Origin: Echinostoma caproni
Lineage: Eukaryota; Platyhelminthes; Trematoda; Plagiorchiida; Echinostomatidae
Assembly (NCBI GenBank): GCA_900618425.1
Contig: UZAN01039570.1
Span: 19,977-83,976 of the forward strand
Direction of reading: 5' to 3'
DNA: 64,000 bases
Numbering within the stretch: position 1 is the first letter of the stretch; every line of letters begins with the position of its first letter. Position numbers and translations under genes: made by a program. Of this stretch, positions 1 to 10,750 are shown in pieces. The notes under the pieces were generated by a model, which was given only the letters and a program-made list of their open reading frames with translations, did no database searches and was not told the origin of the DNA.

Positions 1-1844
1 CTCCAAGATCCGACATGTTTAGTTTGCAAGGGTCGAAACGAGTAATACATTCAAATAAAAATCAACATCACTAGATCTGTGACCCAAATTTCGTCGGTTT
101 CACCGATCTCAGCAGTGAGTAAATTCGTAATTGAGAAAGAGGGAAATTACTCTCTAGCCGAAGTCACTATATAGAGGTACTCAGAATTTTTTTTATGAAG
201 GTAGGCACAAATCACCTCACAAAAAGGATAAAAAGTTCTCAAGCNTCTCAAGCTTTTCTGTGGCGTTAGATAGTTTGAGGAATAACTCAATGGGAAAATT
301 GAAAAATGGGGAAGTATTCAAAGAGTTGATAGTCAAACGTGTATTCAAAAGAAAATGGATGCATAAGCATTTGTCAGTCGATAATAAGGCATCCTATCCG
401 CTTCCCGGTGGAATCACCATTATGTAATGTTTCTTACGTGGATTTGAAATCGACAGAAAACACGAGGTTTGAGTAAAAGAAATGGATAAGTGGTGGTGGT
501 CCATAAGTAACGAGTTTTGTAACGCACTGCCGTCACCCAATTTTGGTGGTCGACAGCTTCCCTGTAGTTTGGGGTATTACCATATATAACTTAGTTACAT
601 CTATTTTGATTCGCATTTCCAAGTCCCGTGACTTTTATTGCCTGTTTCGAGGAGTAAGCGATAGGTCCTTGTGAATATGTGATTTGTTGCGCCTGCTGTA
701 CATCGTACAGAGGTGTGTAACAGAAAAAGTTGCAACTTCTTTTCTCTTATTAACGTCTGATTACTTTTCCATCTATTCTAGTTGGTGATTTGTTTCTCCT
801 GTAAACACCACGGAATTCGTCAAAGAACCAAAGATGAATACTGATGTTTCTCTTGCTGCCACCATCACTGATTATTTCATACCTTGAGTAATGACTAATT
901 TCCCCCGTTGCCTTAGTCATTTCGAAGAAAAATCATGAGAATGCCTCGAGGCATAACACCTGATTCGCTTTCAGTTGTTGCGAATGTTGTGGACACACAT
1001 GAAAGCAGTTGATCACGCACATAATTTATTTGATTTGTTGTTGTCTGTCATTCAGTACTCTGCTTGCATGTGCTGCGGTTAATGCGCTGCTTCTGCCCCT
1101 ATTCACATCTCTTTCTTACAGTTTCGTTCAACGTTTGAAGTGAGCTAAAAAACAACACTATTGCAGAGAACTGTATAAAATAGATAGCAAATCTCCCCCA
1201 AGATATGTCTGGCCACATCAGTCTTTGATTAACAGCGGGAAATTTGATCCCTCCTCAACTTAACTTCACGCCGCTCTTATTGTTCACATCATACTCACAT
1301 ATTCAATGTGTCTTATTTTTCGGTTCCATTGGACAAGCGTGAATAGCCTGAGACGTTTAAAAGAAAAAGAATATCCTGGTTTATTTGTACGGAGGGGTGG
1401 GGCTGAGCATAATAATAATAATAGAATTCCCAACTCGACCAATCAACATGTAATTTGAAGTTTAGAACAGACAAACAACTAGGGATCTGCAAGGAATCCT
1501 CAAGCGGTATGCTCTTTGTTACATTCATCGACAGTACTGTATGTGAGACTGATGATGTCTCGTAAGTATCCAATAGTACGTCGGTGAATTCAACCCGTAT
1601 TGGACACATATCGATAGACTAGTTCAGTGGTGGTAAGTTCGTGCACTATAAACGTCTTTTATAATGCTTTTTAGTTTGATCAACAGCAGATGGGGAAATC
1701 CCCATAATCGCGAAGTCCTGCTGTTCGGTGAGTAAAGCCGGCAACCTGAGCCATGGGACTTGAGGTGGCGGACCACATAAGGCCTTTCTAGGTTAGGCGT
1801 GATACGAAACCGGACGACTTTAATGGTACCTACCACCCACGTTG
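1..1844. other. Non-coding, AT-rich flank
   Basis: I see no supportable gene here. Open frames are short and lack splice context or recognisable domains. A short AAT trinucleotide run lies near 1410-1424. A single N at 245 sits between two copies of tctcaagc, which suggests an unmerged contig join. Confidence 0.5.
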
Positions 1845-1920
1845 GGAAGCAGCGGCGAGGCTCAAACCGCGGACCATATGGTTCAGATCACACCGGCGAC
1901 GGCGACCAAACCACTGTGCC
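1845..1920 (-). repeat. tRNA-derived SINE head
   Basis: Read on the minus strand, an A-box-like tggtttggtcg (about 1902-1912) is followed by a B-box-like ggtttgagcct (about 1859-1868) at tRNA-like spacing. The segment is locally GC-rich against an AT-rich background. It resembles the tRNA-like heads of the other SINE copies in this window, but I see no clear tail, so the element boundaries are uncertain. It could be a decayed tRNA pseudogene instead. Confidence 0.4.
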
Positions 1921-4900
1921 ATCATCTTTGGGGCAACACTCATTTAATGATCCGGTTTGGATACAACACCTGATGAACTCCAAACAGATCATACTAATTC
2001 TCCCGCAACCATCATTAGCAGAGAAGTTTTTCCTGAACAAAGAATAGGTGAACATCATACTTCCTCTTCTGTGTTTCGATGTTTTCTAAACATTCCATAG
2101 GTACCCTTGGAAATGGTGTTCTTTGTCTCAGAACGGTTGATAACATGCATTAGAAGCTTGTTAATTGCGTTTTGTCAACAATTTGTCAACACTGTGCACC
2201 TTAATGAACCTCAATGAAACGCCAACGAGTGGATAGATTAGTTAAACTCTGAGTGCCCGAGCTGAATGGTCAACTGCCAGCAGCCAGCTAGACAGCATGT
2301 AGAAATGTGTTCAGTAAACAAGCTGTTTATTTCTTGAATGCATCTATCTCACTACTCCAGACTTTGTCTATTTTTCACTAATAAACTGTCTTTGTGTTCG
2401 TAAGTGTAGTTGACATTTTATTAAATGTTCTTACACCCATGATACATGGATTCAATTATACACAGGCGACTGAGTACGAGAACTTTGAAATGATGACGAT
2501 GCTCTGTGTTTCAGTCTGTTGTCATTAGAGATACCCATCAAACGGAACGTTTTATTCCTATTCGTAAATTGTGATCTCTGGGTAAGAATGTGGTTAATAT
2601 CACTCAAATTAAAAGTAGTCTGTATAAGCTCATGGCCAAAAAGAGTTGAATGAAAAGTTTTTCTTTTTTAATGATCACGTAGCGAGTAGGGTTTATCGTA
2701 TTGGGCGGAAAACCGTCCGCCACTGTATGTTTTTTCTCTTCTTCAAATTCGGTAGCCGGAAAAGCGTATAATGTGATTTATTTATTTTTATGGCTCTATC
2801 CCTTAACATATCGGTCCCACATAATATTGACAACCAGGCGGCGTTTTGCGTGACTGATCAGCATTTACACGATTCACTCGCTCTTACTCACTCACTCCTT
2901 GCTTCCGCGCGTATACACTTTAAGGCGAAAAGTAGTGAGCATGGATCCGGTAAAACCACACAGTGATATACCTAAAAAGGAACGTAACTTTCTGATATTC
3001 AGAGAAAACCTAGGAAAAGCATGTCTCTGTTGGATAGCATCGTTGCAAATATAAACGGCTTGCAAAATGAAACTGTTTTCGTTTCAGCATAACCTTGCAA
3101 AAGATTTATTTGAATTTTATAAACATATTCTCAATTTTGAAACTATAGAACAACGACAAAGAACCTCAACTGATGGCATTCATGTTTATTTTTCTAGTTG
3201 AGCTCCATTAGCGTGGAAAGCGATGCTAAGACTGCTGTCCTTAAGTTGCTTATCAACCCACCCATCAAAGTAACGGTTTTCTTTTGATTTTAGATTTCTT
3301 TTGTCACTTATTGTTATAGAATCAAATCGATTGATGCTAACACCGTAAATTGTCATGGAAAAGCCCACAACGAAATCACTTGATGTGATCTTATCTAAAA
3401 TTGAATACAGGATTAATTTTTTCACACACAGAGCAAGGTGAATGAGAACTTAAAGCTAAGAAGCAGTATACAACTGCTTCTCTCTTGTTTCATCCCATCA
3501 CGAAACCGAATTATATCCTCTGCTAATCCCTTCTGCGTTTCGTATATTTGCCATTCCATAGGTTTGTCGGGCCATGAAAAATCAGATGCTTCCTCCCCAC
3601 TTCTCTCCTAAGTAAACCGAGGTAAAGTGAATGAGTGGAGAATAAGAACCACCGTAATTTGTTAAAGCTAAATAACAGTGTTTTCTTCATTTTGTGTTTC
3701 GTAAATCTACTCGTCTTGTTAAAATAAACATAAGTCTCCATAACAGGCTTTCACTCCGTATGCCGAAATGTGGTCGTTCCATTTTTGCTCGACAAGAAAC
3801 ACCTACACCAACTATTCCCTGTCCTTATTCACACCTTCGGTGATGATGATCAGTATTATTAATATGATGTCTTGTGATATCAATGAAAAGACATCGAGTA
3901 AAATACCCTAGCTGACTTTCCACATGAACAGGCCTGTTCGTACAGATTACCTCTCTATCCATTCAGCCCCTCCCCCCAATGCACGGCTCCCTACACAGGC
4001 AGTCGAGTCTAAGCCGAAATTCGGACGAACATCTTTTGATCGAATTAATCAACATACCCCGCTGCGAGTTTCTTTTCGAAAAGACTGAAACATGTGAAGT
4101 GATCGAGATTGTGTTTGTCTGCATGTTTCTGTGTGTGCATGCATGCCCGTGATGGACTGTGTGATGAACGCGAGGAAGACAAGGTTGGGTAGTCGGTAAA
4201 ATGAACTGAATCAGACGACGGAGAAGTTCTGGTTTGTTTTCATACCGTACCCCGGCGTTACCATAACGTAATATTTCGTAGCATGTTTTGACGATTGCAT
4301 ACCTCGATTGAAAAGACAACTTGCTCCATTCTATTCTGCGCTCCATCTCTCCCTCCCTCCGTCGCATCAACCACCCTCCGTTTTCACTCACTCATTTTGG
4401 TGTCTATTCGATCAGACCTGTGCGGTGTGAAAGAGCATGTCCCGTATGGCAGGCTTAATCAACCGCGACAGGAAAACAGACCGCAAGTAAATCGGTCAGG
4501 CATGGGGTGAATAAGAATGTTCACTGGTGTGTGTGCGCACGTGTGTGTGTATGGAAATTTGAACATAAATGTTGATGATGAGGATGTGGATTTTGAAGTG
4601 TAGAATTTACCCGTAAATCCGCGGCGCATCCGAATTTTCATGTGTGTGTATGTGCGAACTCTTTTTCGTTATAGGCTGTCAACGAACTAATTAGAACTGT
4701 GTCAAAACATTCGTTCAGGAACAACCATATTTTGTGCCATCTTCTTACACCCTCAAATGGAATTCTCAGTCTGATCATCTGACGTAGCCAAAATCAACAT
4801 CTATGGTAGATGAAGGGTAGAGGAGGATGGAAGATTGCTCTTACCTATAAACCTATATACAATGTTGTCAGGCTCTTTGATTCACGCTTTTTAGTAACGT

Positions 4901-5829
4901 GTCTCTATATTTATCTCGCTTGAAGAGGGTGTTGCATAAAAACAGTTCGGAAATTCTTTACAGCTTTGTCCAATGTACAATCAAAAGGGGTTACTGAGGG
5001 AAGATGCCTCAGCCAAAAGATCTAACTGAATATCTAAGTCATAATAAAATCTGCGACGAAGCGTATGAGAGGGTTCTGCACGGAAGCATGAAGCACGAGC
5101 AATGACCTGTTACGCAACGCTCGCAAATTTTGTGTCCACGATCCAGGCTTTGCTTGTAAGAATCGCATCGCTAATCACAGTCCACAAATGTAGAAGGCTT
5201 GGTTGGCGATTTTCACCTATTCATTTTGTACTAGCTTTGTTCTCTACATAACGAATTAAATCCAAGACTTCATCCAGTATGCAATTAACCAAACAATACA
5301 AACATCATTCACCTCTTACCGAGTTAGTTCGAGAAAAGCAAAGTTCTAAGAGTCATTACGATGAGTCTGAATTTTAGGATGGGTTTAAACTCACCATACT
5401 CGACACTAGGGCTGATTTTACGTGGCTGTGTAATAGTGTACGAATAATTGAATAAAATTTCCCAGAAGCACATACCGATTTCGCGGTCACTGCCACTCAT
5501 TAGGTGTTTGAATCTGAAACTAGTTGGTGAAAAAAATTATTACAATTCTACTCTTCATGTGAATGAAGTAAAACAAACTTTGACTGCATCTCGAGGAGTT
5601 GATTCGAGATAAAACACTCGTGTGTTTCCGGTAAATTTTGCTTAATCATTCACCTGCTACTTAGTTATAAGGGACAAATAGCCGTTCGAACGATATCACA
5701 CTGAAATGGGTTTTGTGTAAATCATCACCAAATCAAAACAAATTACATTATGTTTCTGATTAGTACCGGCTAACCATTTACACGTGGAATGAGAACCACT
5801 CACCATTTTCACTGCTTGTTGCATTCGTG
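1921..5829. other. Non-coding stretch, no gene seen
   Basis: There is nothing I can support as a gene in about 3.9 kb. The 4100-4640 part is richer in GT/CA dinucleotides (for example around 4530-4552) and carries short open frames on both strands without domain similarity or good splice sites. The rest is AT-rich, with poly-T and poly-A patches. Confidence 0.5.
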
Positions 5830-6008
5830 GTCCGTTGGGGAGGTTGAATCTAAGGCATGGATTGAAATGCTTGAAGGCTTGGTCCAGCTGTTTTTACCAA
5901 CACGGTGTTTCAAAAGCGGCCCGAACCCATCGACCCCAGGACCCTGGACCTCAAAAGTAGAACCTGAGCGTAATGCGAACCTGACCGCCGGACAGCATAT
6001 CGGACCGT

Positions 6009-6010
<2 letters not shown>
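5830..6010 (-). repeat. tRNA-derived SINE copy
   Basis: On the minus strand a tRNA-like head (about 5910-6005, with a B-box-like gggtcgatgggttcg at about 5922-5937) is followed by a tail ending in a stretch rich in caagcctt/atttcaat. Similar words occur in the tail of the SINE at 29590-29780. The copy abuts an AT microsatellite and an assembly gap, so its 5' end may be lost. The family assignment is by eye only. Confidence 0.4.

Positions 6011-6014
<4 letters not shown>

Positions 6015-6061
<47 letters not shown>
6015..6061. repeat. (AT)n microsatellite at gap edge
   Basis: A pure AT dinucleotide run of about 47 nt directly precedes the 539-nt run of Ns. The assembly very probably broke in this microsatellite. 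Any open frame crossing it and the Ns is meaningless. Confidence 0.95.
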
Positions 6062-6600
6062 NNNNNNNNNNNNNNNNNNNNNNNNNNNNNNNNNNNNNNN
6101 NNNNNNNNNNNNNNNNNNNNNNNNNNNNNNNNNNNNNNNNNNNNNNNNNNNNNNNNNNNNNNNNNNNNNNNNNNNNNNNNNNNNNNNNNNNNNNNNNNNN
6201 NNNNNNNNNNNNNNNNNNNNNNNNNNNNNNNNNNNNNNNNNNNNNNNNNNNNNNNNNNNNNNNNNNNNNNNNNNNNNNNNNNNNNNNNNNNNNNNNNNNN
6301 NNNNNNNNNNNNNNNNNNNNNNNNNNNNNNNNNNNNNNNNNNNNNNNNNNNNNNNNNNNNNNNNNNNNNNNNNNNNNNNNNNNNNNNNNNNNNNNNNNNN
6401 NNNNNNNNNNNNNNNNNNNNNNNNNNNNNNNNNNNNNNNNNNNNNNNNNNNNNNNNNNNNNNNNNNNNNNNNNNNNNNNNNNNNNNNNNNNNNNNNNNNN
6501 NNNNNNNNNNNNNNNNNNNNNNNNNNNNNNNNNNNNNNNNNNNNNNNNNNNNNNNNNNNNNNNNNNNNNNNNNNNNNNNNNNNNNNNNNNNNNNNNNNNN
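6062..6600. other. Assembly gap (539 N)
   Basis: Continuous Ns of unknown sequence. The gap starts within an AT microsatellite. Exons or repeats could be hidden here. Confidence 1.
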
Positions 6601-6664
6601 TTGAAAATAATTATTTTCTATAAATGTTGATGTTGCAAAGCTTAGTTAAGAAATAAAATGTAGA

Positions 6665-6832
6665 TGTTGCATGCTGCAACACAAGTTGATTGGAGGTGTA
6701 ACCGATGTGCCCGTATCATGAAATCATTTGACACATCTCGTACAACTTCAGTGTTTCTGAATAACGTACGATAATTCTAGGAGTGAAAATCTCAAGTGTG
6801 GCTCAAACGATCCATTGTTTTGCATTCACAGG
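6665..6832 (+). repeat. Left arm of 168-bp inverted repeat
   Basis: Inverted partner of 7270-7437. The outer end forms gttgca-tgc-tgcaac, a small hairpin. Confidence 0.65.
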
Positions 6833-6979
6833 TGAACTCTGCTCATGAGAATTGGATACAAAAACGTGCTGAGGATAACAAACTGCTTGGTGTGGGTTTC
6901 ATTCCGTGGGAGATCGTTAATTCCCCACGAGGTAAATGCATTCAGATGTGATGGAAATTTTTGTGATAAACAACAAAGA

Positions 6980-7130
6980 GCACTGGACAGGTGTTTCGTT
7001 CTGTTTGAGACTCGAACTTTTGTGTCTCTATCAAGTCTCGGACCGCGGACGTTCATGTCGGGACTTCAAACCCTTACCCTTGAGCTATACGGTCGACGGT
7101 TCTCACCTTGTGCGAATCAATTTAGAGTAT
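6980..7130 (-). repeat. SINE relic with decayed hammerhead motif
   Basis: On the minus strand a tRNA-like head has an A-box-like tagctcaagggtaag and a B-box-like gcggtccgagacttg. It is followed by the 3' half of a hammerhead ribozyme: GAAA, an ACA/TGT stem III, the cleavage C, and the stem I strand CAGTGC (6980-6985). The 5' core CTGATGA has been replaced by an unrelated sequence. The copy lies inside the 168-bp inverted repeat. Confidence 0.5.
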
Positions 7131-7269
7131 CAAGCTTGGATTGGCCCATTCGATTATTCAGCAGCACCAGGCACTCTTGATGGTCTGTAAATGTATCTAC
7201 ATCTCAAGAACAAAGTTCAATTTAAGTAGGTATACCAAACGGTAGGCATCTTTTGATTTATTTCAGCGC

Positions 7270-7437
7270 TTGTGAATGCAAAACAATATTTAGCTTGAGT
7301 TACACTTGAGATTTTTACTTCTAAGAGTATCGCACATTATACAGAAACACTGAAGCCGTACGAGATGTGTAAAACGGTTTGACGATACGGGCATATCAGT
7401 TAAACCTTCCCCGATCAATATATGTTGCAGTGTGCAA
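7270..7437 (-). repeat. Right arm of 168-bp inverted repeat
   Basis: Reverse-complement partner of 6665-6832 and the same length. Its outer end also forms a small gttgca-cac-tgcaac hairpin. Confidence 0.65.
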
Positions 7438-7540
7438 CCCCCACAATTTAGTCCTCAGGATTTGAATTAGGCCGAAAATATTTCGAACTTGGGTGCGCTG
7501 TAATGTATACACAAAGTGGAATACTCGGATTAGATTCCAA

Positions 7541-7610
7541 GGCCGTTGGGTGGACAGTAGGCTCACGTTCCACCTTTGAGGTCCCGGGTCAGCGATCCTC
7601 AGTTGGGCCA
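7541..7610 (+). repeat. tRNA-like SINE head or tRNA pseudogene
   Basis: About 70 nt begins ggcc and ends ggcc, so the ends could pair as an acceptor-like stem. It contains a degenerate A box (gttgggtggacagtagg) and a B-box-like gggtcagcgatcc at 7585-7597. The length and layout are tRNA-like, but the TΨC region carries an insertion relative to a functional B box. A retroposed tRNA-derived sequence is therefore likelier than a working tRNA. Confidence 0.4.
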
Positions 7611-10600
7611 ATGAATTTGCGGTGCAGACGAAAAAGCTACGAATATTTGTGCGGTGATTTCAGTTTCACGTTTTCTGTTCTTCTGCTGTGTTTACAGCTA
7701 TATATTCTTTAGAAAATAGTCTTACTTAAAAAGGGACTGATGTAAGACTAAATCGACCTTATACTGACTGCACATTTTTACTTTAAAACAAAATGAGCAT
7801 CTTTCAGGGCTCCTGAGTCAAAAGTATACATGTAATTCAATAAAATTGTTCCATTCTATTTGATAAATAGTCAAGAATAGTTCTAAAAGGCAAGCTCTAA
7901 ATACATTTTGTAGTCCATGTATGAACAACTGCAAGCTGAAGTGAGACTGAACCGAAAAATTTTCTATTTGTACAATATCTTCAAGACAGTTCCGCATGCA
8001 ATCCTGACGGGAAAGGGGTATTAATTATGATTTTAGCAGTTGACTGTTTTCCGTCGGACCCCTACGAAGGAGAAATGATTACCGAATGCTGGATACACTA
8101 CGTTACCTGATATAACCTGAAGAGCATTTCAGAGAAATGAATGCGACTGCTGTAGGAGACTGGAACAGATTCTGATTTTATGGAATTTAGAACAATGTTG
8201 TTTGTTCAAAACGTATGCATATTAAGTCAGACGCCGAGATTTTATGAATTAGGAAAAGTATGTGAATATTTTACGGTTTACGAACATGACTGCACTACAT
8301 GGAGCAACAGAGTACTATTTCTGAAACGGACATCTACATGATCCATGAAACTATCGAAAATCGACAAAAACAAGTGGACAGCTCTTGGTGGCTTTTTGTG
8401 GCTTATTAACGATGCGCGCTATTTTTGTGTCTGTCGCAGAACGCAGGTTGTGCATACTCTTTTTATAAGTCAAAACATCTAGCCCAAGGATGCACGATCG
8501 ATTGCCATCTCCCTTAGTGATCACACAAAATTTTGCAATCACGATGTTAAGGCAAGCCCATCCACTTGCACCGACACGGTGTTTTATCATACAGTTTCAT
8601 TTGCCTGTGGCGAATGAGCAAAATTTAAAGGAGTGAGCCCACACCGAGTCAACAAGAACCAGGAGCCAACAGCAGTGGTTAGTACCTGCAAAGTCTCCTT
8701 GTCTGATCTCAGAACAATAGTAAAGAGCTGTTAGTCACCACAGACTTGCCGTTGAACTGTTGTTATTTTTCCACATCTCATTGGTTTCCCCTTTTTACCA
8801 ATTCATTAGTAAAACGATATTTGCGATTGTGTTCTAATGCTGTTTGAGTAGGTCGGGGTCAGATTTTAGGTTGTCACCGAATTTCGACCGATAAAACAAA
8901 TATCAATCAGGGTATTGTTTGTGCTGACCTCGTTCAAATATTTTCGAGTGTTACATCTCACTGTTTGTGCAACTTTAAGTTACGACCAAATTAGCGGCAA
9001 ACACGAGTTCAAAATTATGCAGATATTACGTAGTTTCATGGATCAGGTAGTCCTTTAGTGTATTCTCTGAAGTGTGTGTATGCAAAAATTCATCCAGTTC
9101 AAAATAAAAAGCCCATATATCCAACTGCTAAGTTTACTGCACTTATTTTCATAGTAAGCTCATCAGTGACCATGAGCATTCGAATAGTGATAATTGGTTG
9201 TCTAGTAACGGAAAAACAGCGAATGAAACCACAAACAAAACCATTTCTGTCGAAGTTGCTTAGCGAAACTATAGATAATCTCATTGTTTTAGTTAGTTGC
9301 ACAAGGAATTTGAAACACCTGACTCCTTGAGATTATTTATGCTTAAACTGAAAGTTAAACTTCATTTAAATATCATTTGACTTTGTTTTTTGGCAAAGCG
9401 ATTTGTGGACGGTATATAAAGTACTTTTATTTTTTTCCGAATTCCTTCATACTAAATTAAATTAATTTATTGTTTTGGATACCTCTGAACAAAAATCGCG
9501 TGTGCAATCATAGGATAAGCAGTTGGCCGGAGGGCGTCGAGCAAATAGTTCGTTTTGTCACATTGGAGGTGCATCTAAGTGATTTCTGTTCATTTGGACT
9601 CTCTCAGTTGTGTTGTCTCCAAGTGAATCAATGCAAAATACACGTCACTGGACACTGTATGCTCACTCCCATTACCGCCCTACTCATCAAAAGCAATTTC
9701 TGTTACAGGTTAATCCGAACGAAGAGCAATAATTGGGAGAAGCGCACGACCTATCACAGAGCTTTTGATACCGTTACTCGAGTATGTACACCCAATACAT
9801 TACTCTCAACGCATATTTATTCTACAACTAGGACAACACATTAGAAACTAACTCCCGCAGTTGAAGTTGGGTCACTTTTGTGGAAAAGTACGTTTTCGAA
9901 GATAATTACAACCGTCATTCTTTAGTTTATGCAGATAATAAAAATAAAGGGGAAGACGTTGGAAACACTGAACAATCTGTACTAAAGATATAAGATTAGC
10001 ATAATTCTTGTTTTTTCATGATTTTGTTTCAACAACTAGTTTGTAATGCAAAAGTAATGTTTATATACAGGTATTGCATAAAATTTTATCTGTAGGAACT
10101 TGTGAATTAGCTCTTACGAGTTTCGAATGTGAGACAATAACAACAAAAGCACATGCCCATATCTGCTTGCAACGTGAACTTCACTGTTTTATAACTTCGA
10201 TTTGCAAATCGATAACATCAATCCACTAGCTAAAACGAGGCAGAACAATTATGTGAAAATAATTGAACTCATCTACCGGAAGTACAAATTAATCTCACTC
10301 AAAATTGGATATCTATACTTAGGTTACCTCCTTGACAATGCATGTTTCCGGTGTGACAGGTAGTCTGGAGGTGAACGTATCACATGATTTCCAATATTTT
10401 CTACTCTAGAATTCATAAATACCTGCAAACAAGCATTGAGGTTATTATCTAAAATATATTTATTTGTAATATAGTCAACCAAACCTAGGAACCCGCTAGA
10501 TTATGATTAAGGACGAAATATGAATGATCAGCCATAATCAGGGTGCGTTCGTATGTGGACGAATTTTATTAATCTCTCTCCTCTTAACTGTTACATTTTG

Positions 10601-10620
10601 AGCTTCAAAAGAAATATGTA
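7611..10620. other. Non-coding stretch, no gene seen
   Basis: About 3 kb of AT-rich sequence. Open frames up to 124 codons (for example 9470-9844) show no recognisable domain and no convincing paired splice sites. I see no repeat family here that I can name. Confidence 0.5.
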
Positions 10621-10750
10621 ATGCACCAAGACCGAAAGAAGACATGTCGCGTGATGTTAACATTTCGTTTAATCTTCTCAGTCGCTGACTTAAAACAAAC
10701 AAGCACATTTGTAGCACAGTAGATTTGTAAATCCTAGTGAACGGACATGT
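10621..10750 (-). repeat. Left inverted arm (pLTR) of Penelope-like element
   Basis: The reverse complement matches 12951-13074 over nearly its whole length, including ttcactaggatttacaaatc and gaaatgttaacatc. The first PLE open frame starts at its inner edge. Confidence 0.75.
10646..10689 (-). ncRNA. Hammerhead ribozyme relic in left PLE arm
   Basis: Read on the minus strand: a stem I strand gtcagcga, a core ctgagaa (intact hammerheads have CTGANGA), a very short stem II region, GAAA, a stem III palindrome atgttaacat, the cleavage triplet ATC, then cgcgac. In this copy the stem I 3' strand is acgcgac and the core lacks the CTGANGA form, so cleavage is doubtful. PLE terminal repeats are known to carry hammerhead motifs in other animals, and this fits that pattern. 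Confidence 0.45.

Larger units (their letters stand above)
6665..7437. mobile_element. Inverted-repeat (foldback-like) element
   Basis: The segment 6665-6832 and the reverse complement of 7270-7437 align over their full 168 nt with roughly three quarters or more identity by eye. Both begin with a small hairpin of the form gttgca-NNN-tgcaac and end in ttttgcattcaca. Longer shared words include acacatctcgta, ttcagtgtttctg and aaaatctcaagtgt. The 437-nt interior carries a minus-strand SINE and hammerhead relic. No transposase is visible. It could be a foldback or MITE-like DNA element, or a Penelope-type element reduced to its inverted terminal arms. I cannot decide between these from one copy. 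Confidence 0.6.

Noticed and set aside
5789..6604. 271-codon open frame
   Set aside because: It runs through the AT microsatellite (Ile-Tyr repeats) and the N gap; only the first 90 codons are real sequence and they overlap a SINE.
8351..8590. 79-codon minus-strand frame vaguely like a retrotransposon linker
   Set aside because: No motif could be placed confidently and no neighbouring pol domain is visible.
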